From a virus, in IMG/VR virus record IMGVR_UViG_3300020020_000099, positions 1 to 38,291 of that record: a stretch of 38,291 nucleotides of DNA; one strand, written 5' to 3'. Of the stretch, positions 23,195 through 30,548 are shown one piece after another; position 1 is the first letter of the stretch, and every line of letters begins with the position of its first letter. Under the pieces are notes generated by a model. It was given only the letters and a program-made list of their open reading frames with translations, did not search any database and was not told where the DNA came from. The position numbers and the translations under genes were made by a program.

Positions 23195-23473
23195 TCAATG
23201 CACCCGTTCCTCTCCGTCGCGTTCCACGCGGATCGTCGTGCCCGGCGGCAGCGCCTCGCGCGCCATCGCGCGCAGCCGCGGCGGCGCGCCGGACTCCGGC
23301 GTCGTGCAGAAAGCGGCGAACGCAACCGCGCGCCCGAACTGTTCCTTGATCGCGAACGTGTCATCGATCGCGCGGCGGGCCCGGCGCGACAGTCGGAGGG
23401 AGAGCAGCGAGGCGGCGAGGTTCGCGAGCGCCGCGAACGTGAGACAGATCGCGCCGACGGTGTCGGGCGTCAT
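23195..23473 (-). CDS. Small membrane protein
   Basis: A 92-residue protein starting at an ATG that overlaps the upstream stop. Residues 4-26 (DTVGAICLTFAALANLAASL) form a likely single membrane segment, followed by a basic stretch LRLSRRARRA, which would keep the remainder in the cytoplasm. The remainder is unknown. A membrane protein in a possibly lysogen-expressed block could act in superinfection exclusion; that is speculation. Confidence 0.58.
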   Translation of the reverse strand: MTPDTVGAICLTFAALANLAASLLSLRLSRRARRAIDDTFAIKEQFGRAVAFAAFCTTPESGAPPRLRAMAREALPPGTTIRVERDGEERVH

Positions 23474-24042
23474 CACAGGTGGCCCGCCCGCACGGCGCGG
23501 CACACGGCCGCGACCAAGGGCGCGCGGCGCTCCCGCCGGCACCAATCTGGGGCGGCCTCAAACCGCCGATCGTCGGTGCAGTCATACCGGAGGTAGACGC
23601 CCCCGGGCAGCGTGCATTCGAGGGCGCGCGCGCCCGGCGCCCAGGGGAAGATCTCGGCGGCCTGCGGACGGATCCCCTTCGCCGGCCGGGCGAACTGCCG
23701 GAGATCGAGATCGGCGATCAGCCGCAGCGTCGGCATCCAGAGCACGAGATGGCCACCCCATTCTTGCGGCCCGGTCGGCGCGTCGCGCGTCGTCATGTAG
23801 TGGCCGCCGCGCGCCACCGCCACCGCCGGCTCGGCGCCGCGCCCGAGGGCCGCGACATAGGCGGCGTTCGCCAGCGCGACGTGGACCGGCAGCGCCACCC
23901 ACGGAATAGCGAAGGCCGAGAGCACATCACCGCCGACCGCGCAGGCGAGGACGCACCGCGCGTGTTGGGTGACGGCGGGATCGGCCGCGATGATCGGCGG
24001 CGCAAAGGTCGCGAGGCGGGCGAGCACCTTGCGCGGTTTCAT
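23473..24042 (-). CDS. Hypothetical protein
   Basis: A 189-residue protein not recognised. The first 75 residues contain hydrophobic stretches (VLACAVGGDVLSAFAIPWVA, PVHVALANAAYVAAL). The C-terminal half has ECTLPGGVYLRYDCTDDRRF, with Cys and Trp (PDWCRRERRAP). The ATG at 24042 overlaps the upstream stop, which is why it is preferred to the long in-frame extension to 24213. Confidence 0.55.
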   Translation of the reverse strand: MKPRKVLARLATFAPPIIAADPAVTQHARCVLACAVGGDVLSAFAIPWVALPVHVALANAAYVAALGRGAEPAVAVARGGHYMTTRDAPTGPQEWGGHLVLWMPTLRLIADLDLRQFARPAKGIRPQAAEIFPWAPGARALECTLPGGVYLRYDCTDDRRFEAAPDWCRRERRAPLVAAVCRAVRAGHL

Positions 24043-24434
24043 GGCACGAACAGCCGCCGATCGCCGTGGCCGCACAGGGCGCGATAGGCGGGCACCCACG
24101 GGCCGTAGTGCTCGTGCTGCCAGTTGAGGGCGCGCGCCTGCTCGAACGTGTAGTGGGTGGCCGCCTGGACGCGCAGGGCGGCGTACCACACCGCGCGGTC
24201 GACCCCGAACCACACCTTGCGGCCATCCGCGAGCAGGCCCGATTGATAGAGCAGGTCCCCGTCTTCCACCCAGGCGTGCGCGAAGGGCTCGCCCGCGTGC
24301 GGGCCCTCCGGCGCCAGACAGATGCCGTGCACGATCCGCTGCCGCGCGCAGGCCTCGGGGTCGCGCCGCGCCAGTTCGACCTGATGGTCGAGCACGTCAT
24401 CGAAGCAGGTATGGGTCGGGAGGATGGTGCTCAC
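24039..24434 (-). CDS. Hypothetical protein
   Basis: A 131-residue protein starting at GTG 24434. Recognisable order: CFDDVLDHQVELA, RQRIVHGICLAPEGPHAGEP, FAHAWVEDGDLLYQSGLLAD and a THYTFEQARALNWQHEHYGP segment, rich in His, Trp and Tyr. It resembles small phage or plasmid proteins of unknown role. Confidence 0.58.
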   Translation of the reverse strand: MSTILPTHTCFDDVLDHQVELARRDPEACARQRIVHGICLAPEGPHAGEPFAHAWVEDGDLLYQSGLLADGRKVWFGVDRAVWYAALRVQAATHYTFEQARALNWQHEHYGPWVPAYRALCGHGDRRLFVP

Positions 24435-24444
24435 GCCGGCGGCC

Positions 24445-24750
24445 TCACTTCCGCGTGGTGGCCGCGCGGCGCGCCGCCCAGTACGCGCGCATCCGCTTCG
24501 AGACGGCCGCCCGTTGCCGCGGGGTCATCTGCGGGCGGCGCCGCGGCGGCCTGGGCGTCTCGACGCGCACGTCGACGGTCGCACGGTCCTCCGGTACCGG
24601 CGGCCGCGCCGCGGGCCGCGCCCCATTGGCGCCGCCGTACTGCGCGCGCACCTCGGGGAACAGCGCGAAGATCCGTTCGACTTCGCGCGTGGCGGCGGAC
24701 ACCGCAAACGCGCGCACCTCGGCGTCGCCGATGATCGCGGGACTGGACAT
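24445..24750 (-). CDS. Hypothetical basic-tailed protein
   Basis: A 101-residue protein. The N-terminal half (EVRAFAVSAATREVERIFAL) is helical. The C-terminal half is Pro/Arg-rich and ends in QRAAVSKRMRAYWAARRA, a tail common on small proteins that contact nucleic acid. AGGAG lies upstream of ATG 24750. Confidence 0.55.
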   Translation of the reverse strand: MSSPAIIGDAEVRAFAVSAATREVERIFALFPEVRAQYGGANGARPAARPPVPEDRATVDVRVETPRPPRRRPQMTPRQRAAVSKRMRAYWAARRAATTRK

Positions 24751-24816
24751 TGGGCACTCCTGGGGAAAAGCCGAGCGGACCATCCGCCGGCAGAGTGGGG
24801 GAGAGGGCGCGCGTCG

Positions 24817-25329
24817 TCATGGCCGCGCCGCCGGATCGATGGGCAGTGGCTCGATGCCGCTGCATTGCAGACACACGTGCGGTTGGTCGGGGAACTTCGC
24901 GGGGTTGAAGGCGATCGCGGCGCCGCAGCTCGCGCAGGCGCCCAGGGCGGCGCCGGCCGGCGCGCGGCCCTGGGCGTAGTCGGCGACGCGCCGGCAGATC
25001 ACCCGGGCCGGCGCGCGGCCGCCCACTTCCTCGGCGCCCAACTCGAGGTACCGCCCGGTCGCTGTCACGCCGAGGAACTGGCCGGCGCGCGTGAGCAGGC
25101 AATCGCACAGGGCGCAGCGGCCGCGGAACGTGCGCCATTCCTCGCACTCGTGGGTGCCGCCCTCGGCGACGAGGCGCCGGCCCGCGGCGACCGCCTCGTG
25201 GAACAGATGGCACCGCCCGCAGTACAGGTTCGCCACGTCGACCGGGTGATAGCTGATCGCATCGCAGAGCAGACACACGATCAGCGGCCGGCCCTCGATC
25301 GTGTCCACCCGATAGCTCGGGCCCGTCAT
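24817..25329 (-). CDS. Hypothetical protein with two zinc ribbons
   Basis: A 170-residue protein. The first ribbon is C19/C22 with C37/C40 (LIVCLLCDAISYHPVDVANL, then YCGRCHLFHE), a module I know from other small phage and bacterial proteins; the second is C132/C135 with C153/C156. A CALCDC pair (72-77) may add a third site. No enzymatic motif is seen. It overlaps its upstream neighbour by four bases. Confidence 0.65.
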   Translation of the reverse strand: MTGPSYRVDTIEGRPLIVCLLCDAISYHPVDVANLYCGRCHLFHEAVAAGRRLVAEGGTHECEEWRTFRGRCALCDCLLTRAGQFLGVTATGRYLELGAEEVGGRAPARVICRRVADYAQGRAPAGAALGACASCGAAIAFNPAKFPDQPHVCLQCSGIEPLPIDPAARP

Positions 25330-25571
25330 GATTCCTGGGTCCCGTAGGTTTCGAGGTCTTCGCGCACCGAGAAGCGCGCGAGTGTGAACTGCACGCCCAG
25401 GCGCCGCGCCTCGGCCTCCGCGATTGGGCGCAACGAGTCGAGGCGCCTGCGGTCGGCCGCGATCATCGGCAGCAGGGTCGGGCCCACGGCGATCGCCGGC
25501 ACGCCCTCACTCCCGTCCTTGTCGACCACGATGAAGGCGAACACCTCCGTGATGCGCAGCTGCCCCTTCAT
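25326..25571 (-). CDS. Hypothetical protein, start of the unknown leftward run
   Basis: An 81-residue protein. QLRITEVFAFIVVDKDGSEG, then VGPTLLPMIAADRRRLDSLR and FTLARFSVREDLE, resembles a small uncharacterised family in phages and proviruses. AGAGGG precedes ATG 25571; a GTG one codon earlier is possible. Confidence 0.62.
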   Translation of the reverse strand: MKGQLRITEVFAFIVVDKDGSEGVPAIAVGPTLLPMIAADRRRLDSLRPIAEAEARRLGVQFTLARFSVREDLETYGTQES

Positions 25572-25610
25572 CACAATGACCCTCTTGGTTGGCGGCGCGA
25601 TGAATGTGCT

Positions 25611-25796
25611 TCACCCATGCGAGCGAAGCAGCGCGTCGGCGATGCGCCCCAGGACTTTCAAGGCGGATGGTCGGAGGTGCGCGAGCGATTCGATCTTGGC
25701 GACGACATCCGCAGTCCGAGAGGCGCTGGAGCGGCGGCGACAGGAAGGTCGTTGACGAGGCGACGAACGGCGGCGAAATTCGAGCGTACGACCCAT
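25611..25796 (-). CDS. Small hypothetical protein after the repressor
   Basis: A 61-residue candidate. A basic N-terminus (GRTLEFRRRSSPRQRPS) is followed by a protein-like helical end, DVVAKIESLAHLRPSALKVL then GRIADALLRS. Similar short helical tails end many phage repressors. GGAAGG lies upstream, serving either ATG 25796 or GTG 25808. It lies between the repressor and the leftward block, so it would be on the same transcript. Confidence 0.42.
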   Translation of the reverse strand: MGRTLEFRRRSSPRQRPSCRRRSSASRTADVVAKIESLAHLRPSALKVLGRIADALLRSHG

Positions 25797-25848
25797 ATCG
25801 GTAATCACCCTTCCAGTAGCTCCCCACCTCCGACGTTCCCGGGTGAGG

Positions 25849-25858
25849 GCATTCTCGG
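25849..25858. promoter_or_regulatory. Possible extra operator half-site
   Basis: GCATTCTCGG is identical to 26558-26567 at the edge of the right-hand operator. It lies between the repressor stop and the next leftward gene, so it may let the repressor control the leftward block separately. A chance match is possible. Confidence 0.25.
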
Positions 25859-25882
25859 AGCACGGGTGAAGAGCCGGCGGGA

Positions 25883-26431
25883 CTATGTGCCCACCTTGTG
25901 CTGGGCCGGGGGTTTCTTGGGCGCCTGGGGGGCTGGTGGTGTGTTCGCGGCGGCCTCGCCCTTGGCGCCCGCACCAGATTCAAACTCGGCGATCAGTTCG
26001 GCGATCGCCTGACGCTGATTCGACGGGAGGCGCAGCAGGCGATCGATCCAATCGGCGGCCGCGCGGGAAATGCCCTGGCCGCTGCGGCGCCCGCGCTGTT
26101 GCAACGCCCCGAGCACTTCCGCCCGCACGCGCACGGGCGCATGGTGGAAGGCCTGGGCGACTTCAAGATCTTCATCGTTCAAATTAACCAGCAGGGGATC
26201 GCCGGGGTCGATGCCGCGTTTGCCGTGCGTGAGCGACGCGGGGGTCATCCCGAGGACGTGCGCGATCTTCTCGATCGTCTTCGCCTCCGGCTGCTGCGCG
26301 CCGCGTTCGAGCGCACGCAGGGTATTCGGGGAGATACCCACCGCCCGACAAAACGCCAGTCGGTTCAGGCGAAGTTTCGCCCGCCCGACTCGCAGGAGTT
26401 CCGCAAATTGCTGTAACTCGGCCGCATCCAT
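25883..26431 (-). CDS. XRE-family phage repressor
   Basis: A 182-residue protein with an N-terminal lambda-type HTH: FAELLRVGRAKLRLNRLAFC, then AVGISPNTLRALERGAQQPE and IEKIAHVLGM (about 8-65). The middle (VNLNDEDLEVAQAFHHAPVR) and a long helix ending AIAELIAEFE probably mediate oligomerisation. There is no S24 peptidase (LexA/CI) domain, so RecA-driven self-cleavage is not expected and induction must work another way. ATG 26431 starts the HTH domain directly; the in-frame extension to 26533 would cover the promoter region. It is divergent from the Cro-like gene. Confidence 0.85.
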   Translation of the reverse strand: MDAAELQQFAELLRVGRAKLRLNRLAFCRAVGISPNTLRALERGAQQPEAKTIEKIAHVLGMTPASLTHGKRGIDPGDPLLVNLNDEDLEVAQAFHHAPVRVRAEVLGALQQRGRRSGQGISRAAADWIDRLLRLPSNQRQAIAELIAEFESGAGAKGEAAANTPPAPQAPKKPPAQHKVGT

Positions 26432-26511
26432 CGTTCCATTCTCTGGCCGCCCCGAATGGGCTTCAACGAGGAACGCCGACGCGCGCAACGCCCTGAGCAT
26501 AACGGGCAGGG

Positions 26512-26540
26512 AATATCGCATACCTCTTGACAATGCGCAA
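26512..26540 (-). promoter_or_regulatory. Candidate repressor (leftward) promoter
   Basis: On the minus strand, TTGCGC (26540-26535) and GATATT (26517-26512) are separated by 17 bases, giving a leader of about 75 bases to the repressor ATG. The -35 region coincides with the left operator-like site, so repressor could activate or block it. Confidence 0.45.
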
Positions 26541-26555
26541 GCAGGTGACCAGAAT
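26527..26555 (+). promoter_or_regulatory. Candidate early rightward promoter
   Basis: A consensus TTGACA (26527-26532) and CAGAAT (26550-26555) with a 17-base spacer. Transcription would begin near 26562, only about 11 bases before the Cro-like ATG, so that message would be nearly leaderless. Both operator-like sites overlap it. Confidence 0.65.
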
Positions 26556-26564
26556 GCGCATTCT
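26533..26564. promoter_or_regulatory. Paired operators AATGCGCA
   Basis: AATGCGCA occurs at 26533-26540 and 26553-26560, exactly 20 bp apart, about two helical turns. The second lies in the perfect palindrome AGAATGCGCATTCT (26551-26564). They overlap the -35 and -10 of the rightward promoter and the -35 of the leftward one, the arrangement expected for repressor and Cro binding. Confidence 0.65.
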
Positions 26565-26572
26565 CGGTACCG

Positions 26573-26836
26573 ATGAACCTCAAGACCGCTCGGCGAATTG
26601 CGCGTTTAACGCAGTCAGATCTCGCGAAGCGAGCGTGCGTCGATCCGGCCTTGATCTCGCGCCTGGAGACGAATGGCCGCACGCGGCGCCCGAGTTACGA
26701 AGCGATCGTGCGCATCAGTCGCGCGCTGAATCTGGCTCCCGATGAACTCTTCCCGGTGCCGTTGCGGCCGGAGCGTCCCGCACGCCGGGCGCCGCAGCGC
26801 CGCCGGCCGGCCACCCGCGCTCAACGCCGAGCCTAG
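26573..26836 (+). CDS. Cro-like XRE regulator
   Basis: An 87-residue protein that is almost all HTH: LKTARRIARLTQSDLAKRAC, VDPALISRLETNGRTRR and AIVRISRALNLAPDELFPVP, then a very basic tail of 20 residues. It is the first gene of the rightward early operon, divergent from the repressor, which fits a Cro role. There is no evident Shine-Dalgarno, consistent with a near-leaderless message. Confidence 0.8.
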   Translation: MNLKTARRIARLTQSDLAKRACVDPALISRLETNGRTRRPSYEAIVRISRALNLAPDELFPVPLRPERPARRAPQRRRPATRAQRRA

Positions 26837-26842
26837 AAGTCG

Positions 26843-27274
26843 ATGCGTTACCGCGGGCATCGCGACGCCACCGGCGTCTGTTTGATTGAAGTCTTCGAGG
26901 CCGGCGCCGCGATCGGCCGTCCCCTCTCGCATCGCGTGCGGCATTCGCCGACCGGGTTCGAGTGGGGCTATGAAGGCAGCGGCCCGGCGGACACCGCGCG
27001 ATCGATCCTCGCCGAGCACCTGGGCGTGGCGCCGCACCCCTCGGTCTATCAGGCCTTCAAGCGGCTGATCGTGTCGGTCATGCCGCACGCCTCCTGGGAA
27101 CTCACCGACGCGGTGATTGATCACTACCTCGCGCGGATCCTGCTCGACCTCGGCGTGCGGTGTGCGCGGTGCTGCGACGGCGGGATCATCGACGGCGAGA
27201 TCGGGAGCGCGTTCGCCTACTGTGCGTGCCCCGAGGGGCAGCAGGCGCGGCGCGAAGTCGAGGACGCCGTATGA
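26843..27274 (+). CDS. DUF6166 family protein
   Basis: A 143-residue protein. The domain at 1-95 fits DUF6166: YRGHRDATGVCLIEVFE, a SHRVRHSPTGFEWGYEGSGP block, ADTARSILAEHLG and VYQAFKRLIVSVMP. The family is common in phages and plasmids with unknown activity. A C-terminal cysteine cluster (CARCCDGG and YCACPEGQ) may bind zinc. Confidence 0.72.
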   Translation: MRYRGHRDATGVCLIEVFEAGAAIGRPLSHRVRHSPTGFEWGYEGSGPADTARSILAEHLGVAPHPSVYQAFKRLIVSVMPHASWELTDAVIDHYLARILLDLGVRCARCCDGGIIDGEIGSAFAYCACPEGQQARREVEDAV

Positions 27275-27522
27275 AGACCGGGCCGCTGCTCGTCTTGCAG
27301 ACCTACCTCTGCTCGCGCGCGCCGAAGTTTGAAATCCAGATGGCCGCGGGCGACGACCAGGACGGCGTGCGCCTCGTGTTCCGCACGCCCCATGAAGCCG
27401 TCTATCTCGACGCGCTCGATGCCGAAGGCACCGCGCAGCGTTTCATTGCGCACTGGCACCCCGACCAATCGGTGCGCGTCCTCGATGCACTCGAACCCGC
27501 AGCGGAGTACTCCCATGCCTGA
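27271..27522 (+). CDS. Hypothetical protein
   Basis: An 83-residue protein of unknown function, overlapping both neighbours by a few bases. The strand-rich centre (PKFEIQMAAGDDQDGVRLVF) and YLDALDAEGTAQRFIAHWHP suggest a small mixed alpha/beta fold. Confidence 0.55.
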   Translation: MKTGPLLVLQTYLCSRAPKFEIQMAAGDDQDGVRLVFRTPHEAVYLDALDAEGTAQRFIAHWHPDQSVRVLDALEPAAEYSHA

Positions 27523-28399
27523 CGACTCGCTCGTATTGCGCGATCCCGGCGTCCCCACCACGCTCGGCGAACTCTCAGCCTTGAAGGGCGAGGCCCTAGA
27601 GATCATCGAGACCCGCGCGACCATCCTGCACACGCTGCGCGTCGCGGCGATCCGCGCGACGCATCCGGAGGACTGGCTGCTGTTCAAATCGCCGGCCGAG
27701 CAGGGCGGGCAGATCGTGGCCTACCTCCAAGACTGCGGGTGCGATCGCGTCCGCGATCTGTTTGGGATCGAAGTCTTCGACATCACGCCCCCGCAGCGCA
27801 TCGCGGGCACCGAGGCGGGCGCCTTCCACTACGTCATCGTCGGCAGCGGCCGATGCAAGTTCACCCGGCAGGACGTGGAGAACATGGAAGGCGGGCGCTC
27901 GTCGACCGATGATTTTTGTAAAGACAAGAAAGGGCCCGACCTCGAACTCGCGGTGCGGAAGGCGGCCCGGGCGAACCTCGATGGCAACATCACCCGCGAG
28001 CTCGCCGGCCTGAAGTCGGTGCCCATCGAGGAACTCTCTCGGGCCTGGGAGGGCAGCGCGAAGCGGGTTGAGGCCTGCCGCCATGGCCGCGGGTTTGGCT
28101 CGCGCACCGAGCGCCTGGGCGGCGCCGCCGAGGGCGTGCCGGAAGTCGCGCCGCCCATCTGCCCCCATTGCCAGACGCCCGGCGCCTATCGCGCGGCGAA
28201 GGGCGACCGCGCCGCGTTCTACGGGTGCCCGAACTACACGAAGCATCCGCAGCAGAAGTTCATCGTGCCGGCCGACGCCTGGGTGAAACGCCAGCAGGAG
28301 GCGGCCGCGAAACAGGCCGCCGCGGATCCAGTCTGCAAGACGTGCAACGTCGCCCGGAGCGCGCACGCCCAGGCCGACCACGACTTCGACGGCGACTGA
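27515..28399 (+). CDS. Candidate single-strand annealing/recombination protein
   Basis: A 294-residue protein. The core (about 25-190) has an ETRATILHTLRVAAIRATHP helix, a strand region with LFGIEVFDITPP and FHYVIVGSGRCKFTR, then KKGPDLELAVRKAARANLDG leading to a helical end, a layout like phage annealing proteins in which an ARANAL-type helix follows a beta sheet. The C-terminus carries a zinc ribbon (CPHC, YGCPNY) and a final CKTC. The next gene is an Fe-S exonuclease, the usual partner in phage recombination pairs. The call rests mainly on layout and neighbour. Confidence 0.5.
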   Translation: MPDDSLVLRDPGVPTTLGELSALKGEALEIIETRATILHTLRVAAIRATHPEDWLLFKSPAEQGGQIVAYLQDCGCDRVRDLFGIEVFDITPPQRIAGTEAGAFHYVIVGSGRCKFTRQDVENMEGGRSSTDDFCKDKKGPDLELAVRKAARANLDGNITRELAGLKSVPIEELSRAWEGSAKRVEACRHGRGFGSRTERLGGAAEGVPEVAPPICPHCQTPGAYRAAKGDRAAFYGCPNYTKHPQQKFIVPADAWVKRQQEAAAKQAAADPVCKTCNVARSAHAQADHDFDGD

Positions 28400-28409
28400 G
28401 GGCCCCGCC

Positions 28410-29408
28410 ATGATCGCGGTCTCGCCGTACGACATTGCGGCCTCCATCGGGGTCGCCTGGGCGCGCGTCCTCGAACGCGAGCGCCATCCCACGAGTCCAC
28501 ACCCCACCGTCTACGCCAGCGCGTGGCGGCCGTGCACGCGCCGCATGGTGCTCGAACTCACGCATTGCGACCAGTTGCCGCCGCACTCGGCGAACACGCT
28601 CGCGAAGTTCCGGCGCGGCGATGACCGCGAGCGCGATCTGCTGATCGACCTGACGCGGATCGGGCGCGAGGCCGAGCCGGCGTTCGGCGTCTTCGGGCAG
28701 CAGCAGCGGTTCGCGCTGAAGGATCGCAAGGGCCGCGTCGCGATCTCCGGCAAGGTGGACGCGCGGCTGAAGTTCGACGGCGCCGAACCCCCGATCGAGG
28801 TGAAGGCCTGGTCACCGACCCTGGTCGATCGCATCGAGACCTTCGACGACCTGTTCGAGAGTCCGTGGACGCGATCCGGCGCGCACCAATTGCTCGCCTA
28901 TCTGTATGGCTCTGGCGAGCCGTTCGGGTTCCTGCTGCTCGATCGCTCGGGCCTGCCGCTCCTGCTGCCGGTCGAACTCGATCCGCATCTCGATCGCATG
29001 GAGGACTTTCTCACGCGCGCCCAGGTCGCGCTCGATCACCGCGAGGCCGGCACGCTGCCCGACTTCCTCGTCGGCGATGCCGCCGAGTGCCAGCGGTGCC
29101 CCTTCTACGGTGGCCACTGCAACCCGCCGATCGCGCACGCCGGCACCCAGGTCCTCACCGATCCGGAACTCGAGGAGCTGCTCCAGCGGCGCGAGGCGGT
29201 GCGCGAGGCCGGGCAGGAATACGACCGCCTCGACAAGGAAGTGAAGGCGCGGCTGCGCGGCATCGAGTCGGGCGTGGCCGGCGCGTTCGCGATTCAGGGG
29301 AAGTGGGGCAAGCAATCGCGCCTGGAGTTGCCCGAGGCGCTCCGCAAGCAACACACCGTCGTGGATCCGCGCGGCCGGTTCACGCTGGAAATCACCAAGG
29401 TCGCGTAA
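28410..29408 (+). CDS. Cas4/RecB-like Fe-S exonuclease (PD-(D/E)XK)
   Basis: A 332-residue nuclease. Core residues: an acidic GDDRERD (70-76), Asp117 in SGKVDARL, Glu130 and Lys132 in PPIEVKAW, and Gln160 in the HQLLAYLY helix. Cys42 (WRPCTRR) with Cys227, Cys230 and Cys237 (ECQRCPFYGGHC) would hold a 4Fe-4S cluster, as in Cas4 and AddB. A coiled-coil region follows (about 250-280). Phages use such enzymes to resect DNA ends. It is ten bases after the candidate annealing protein, so the two likely act together. Confidence 0.85.
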   Translation: MIAVSPYDIAASIGVAWARVLERERHPTSPHPTVYASAWRPCTRRMVLELTHCDQLPPHSANTLAKFRRGDDRERDLLIDLTRIGREAEPAFGVFGQQQRFALKDRKGRVAISGKVDARLKFDGAEPPIEVKAWSPTLVDRIETFDDLFESPWTRSGAHQLLAYLYGSGEPFGFLLLDRSGLPLLLPVELDPHLDRMEDFLTRAQVALDHREAGTLPDFLVGDAAECQRCPFYGGHCNPPIAHAGTQVLTDPELEELLQRREAVREAGQEYDRLDKEVKARLRGIESGVAGAFAIQGKWGKQSRLELPEALRKQHTVVDPRGRFTLEITKVA

Positions 29409-29421
29409 CAGGTGGTGCCCG

Positions 29422-29682
29422 ATGAAGCGATCGATCGACGTGACGACCCAAGCCGAGGGCGACGCCCTCGTGCGCTCGATGCAAGACCCCACGATGCGCG
29501 CCGCGATCGTGGTCGGCGGCATCCTCGCCGACCTCACGCCGCGCGCCCGGCGCACGGTGCTGGCCTTCGTGCAGGCGACGGTCGACGCGCCCCAGGACGC
29601 CACGCCAGTGCCGGCAATAGAGGCCAGCGGGCCAGCGCCGCTGCGCCTCCACGATGCGTCGGCACGGTCGACCGGCGAGTAG
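29422..29682 (+). CDS. Hypothetical protein
   Basis: An 86-residue protein of unknown function with an N-terminal helical half (DALVRSMQDPTMRAAIVVGG, LTPRARRTVLAFVQATVD) and a low-complexity C-terminus. It lies between the nuclease and the replication gene; GGTGG precedes its ATG. The 83 bases after it contain no feature I can support. Confidence 0.5.
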   Translation: MKRSIDVTTQAEGDALVRSMQDPTMRAAIVVGGILADLTPRARRTVLAFVQATVDAPQDATPVPAIEASGPAPLRLHDASARSTGE

Positions 29683-29765
29683 TCGCGATCCGCAGACCAT
29701 GCACAGGCGTTCCACAGGTCGAGCTAAGCGGGTGCGGCGATCTTTTGGCGAAGGTGGGGGGCGAA

Positions 29766-30548
29766 ATGTGGGTGAAGCTCGATGATCAGTTCGTCGATCA
29801 TCCGAAGATTTTCGAGGCGGCGAAGCACCTCGGGAAACCGGCCGCCGCGGGGCGCGCGGTCGCGGTCTACGTCGCCGCCCTGAGCTACACGAACCGACAC
29901 CTGACCGACGGGTTCATCGCCGACGCGGCCATCAAGGCCTTCACCCTCGATGCCGAACCGGCGCGCGTCGCCCGAGTGCTCGCGGCCCGAGATGTCCGCT
30001 TATTTGAGCGGGTTCGGGGCGGGTATCGGATTCACGACTACCACGATCACAACCCCACCGCCGCGGAGATGAAGGCAAAGAAGCGAAAGGACCGCGACCG
30101 CAAACGCGCCGAGGCCGCGGCGAAGGCCAACGGCCGCCAACCGCACGCCCAGGCGCCGACCGTCCCTGAACTTTCCGCGCGGAATCCGAGCGGAGGCGAA
30201 TCACTTTCCGCGCGGAATCCACGCGCCTCGCGCGCGCGCGATCCGATCCCCATAGATCAGTACGTACCTATAGAAAGATCACCGCGCCTCCGTCGCGGCT
30301 CGCCGATCCACGAACCCCGCGTGCTCCGCGCCCTCGTGTGGGCCGAGGTGCACGCCGCGTTCGCAGACCCGCGCTCGACCCCCGAAGACCTCGCTGTGAC
30401 CTCGTTGACCGAGCACTGCAAGGGCATCGCGGCGAAGGCCGGCTTGGTCTACGCGATCGACGACTTCCATCAGGCGCTCGACATCGCCATCCGTCGCGAG
30501 CGCGCCGCGCGCGAAACCACAAACCTCGAACGGCGGCACCGCGCGTGA
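29766..30548 (+). CDS. Phage replication initiator / replisome organiser
   Basis: A 260-residue protein. MWVKLDDQFVDHPKIFEAAK is a hallmark opening of phage replication proteins. A winged-helix-like N-terminal region runs to about 100 (LTDGFIADAAIKAF, ERVRGGYRIHDYHDHNP), then a basic helix of KAKKRKDRDRKRAEA type and a low-complexity linker that contains the DNA repeats described separately. A C-terminal helical domain follows (about 180-250, LVWAEVHAAFADPR, LTEHCKGIAAKAGLVYAI), possibly the helicase or helicase-loader contact. The layout is like lambda O. No helicase or loader gene is recognised in the window. Confidence 0.72.
   Translation: MWVKLDDQFVDHPKIFEAAKHLGKPAAAGRAVAVYVAALSYTNRHLTDGFIADAAIKAFTLDAEPARVARVLAARDVRLFERVRGGYRIHDYHDHNPTAAEMKAKKRKDRDRKRAEAAAKANGRQPHAQAPTVPELSARNPSGGESLSARNPRASRARDPIPIDQYVPIERSPRLRRGSPIHEPRVLRALVWAEVHAAFADPRSTPEDLAVTSLTEHCKGIAAKAGLVYAIDDFHQALDIAIRRERAARETTNLERRHRA
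30171..30280. other. Candidate replication origin inside the initiator gene
   Basis: CTTTCCGCGCGGAATCC occurs at 30171-30187 and 30204-30220, 33 bases apart, each containing the perfect palindrome TTCCGCGCGGAA. Downstream, about 30250-30280 is unusually AT-rich for this genome (CATAGATCAGTACGTACCTA, TATAGAAAGATC). Iterons followed by an AT-rich unwinding stretch within the initiator's linker reproduce the lambda ori plan. Function is inferred. Confidence 0.58.

Noticed and set aside
25617-26416. Plus-strand frames opposite the repressor
   Set aside because: They mirror the repressor, have no domain and cross its HTH region; the leftward gene is clearly the coding one.
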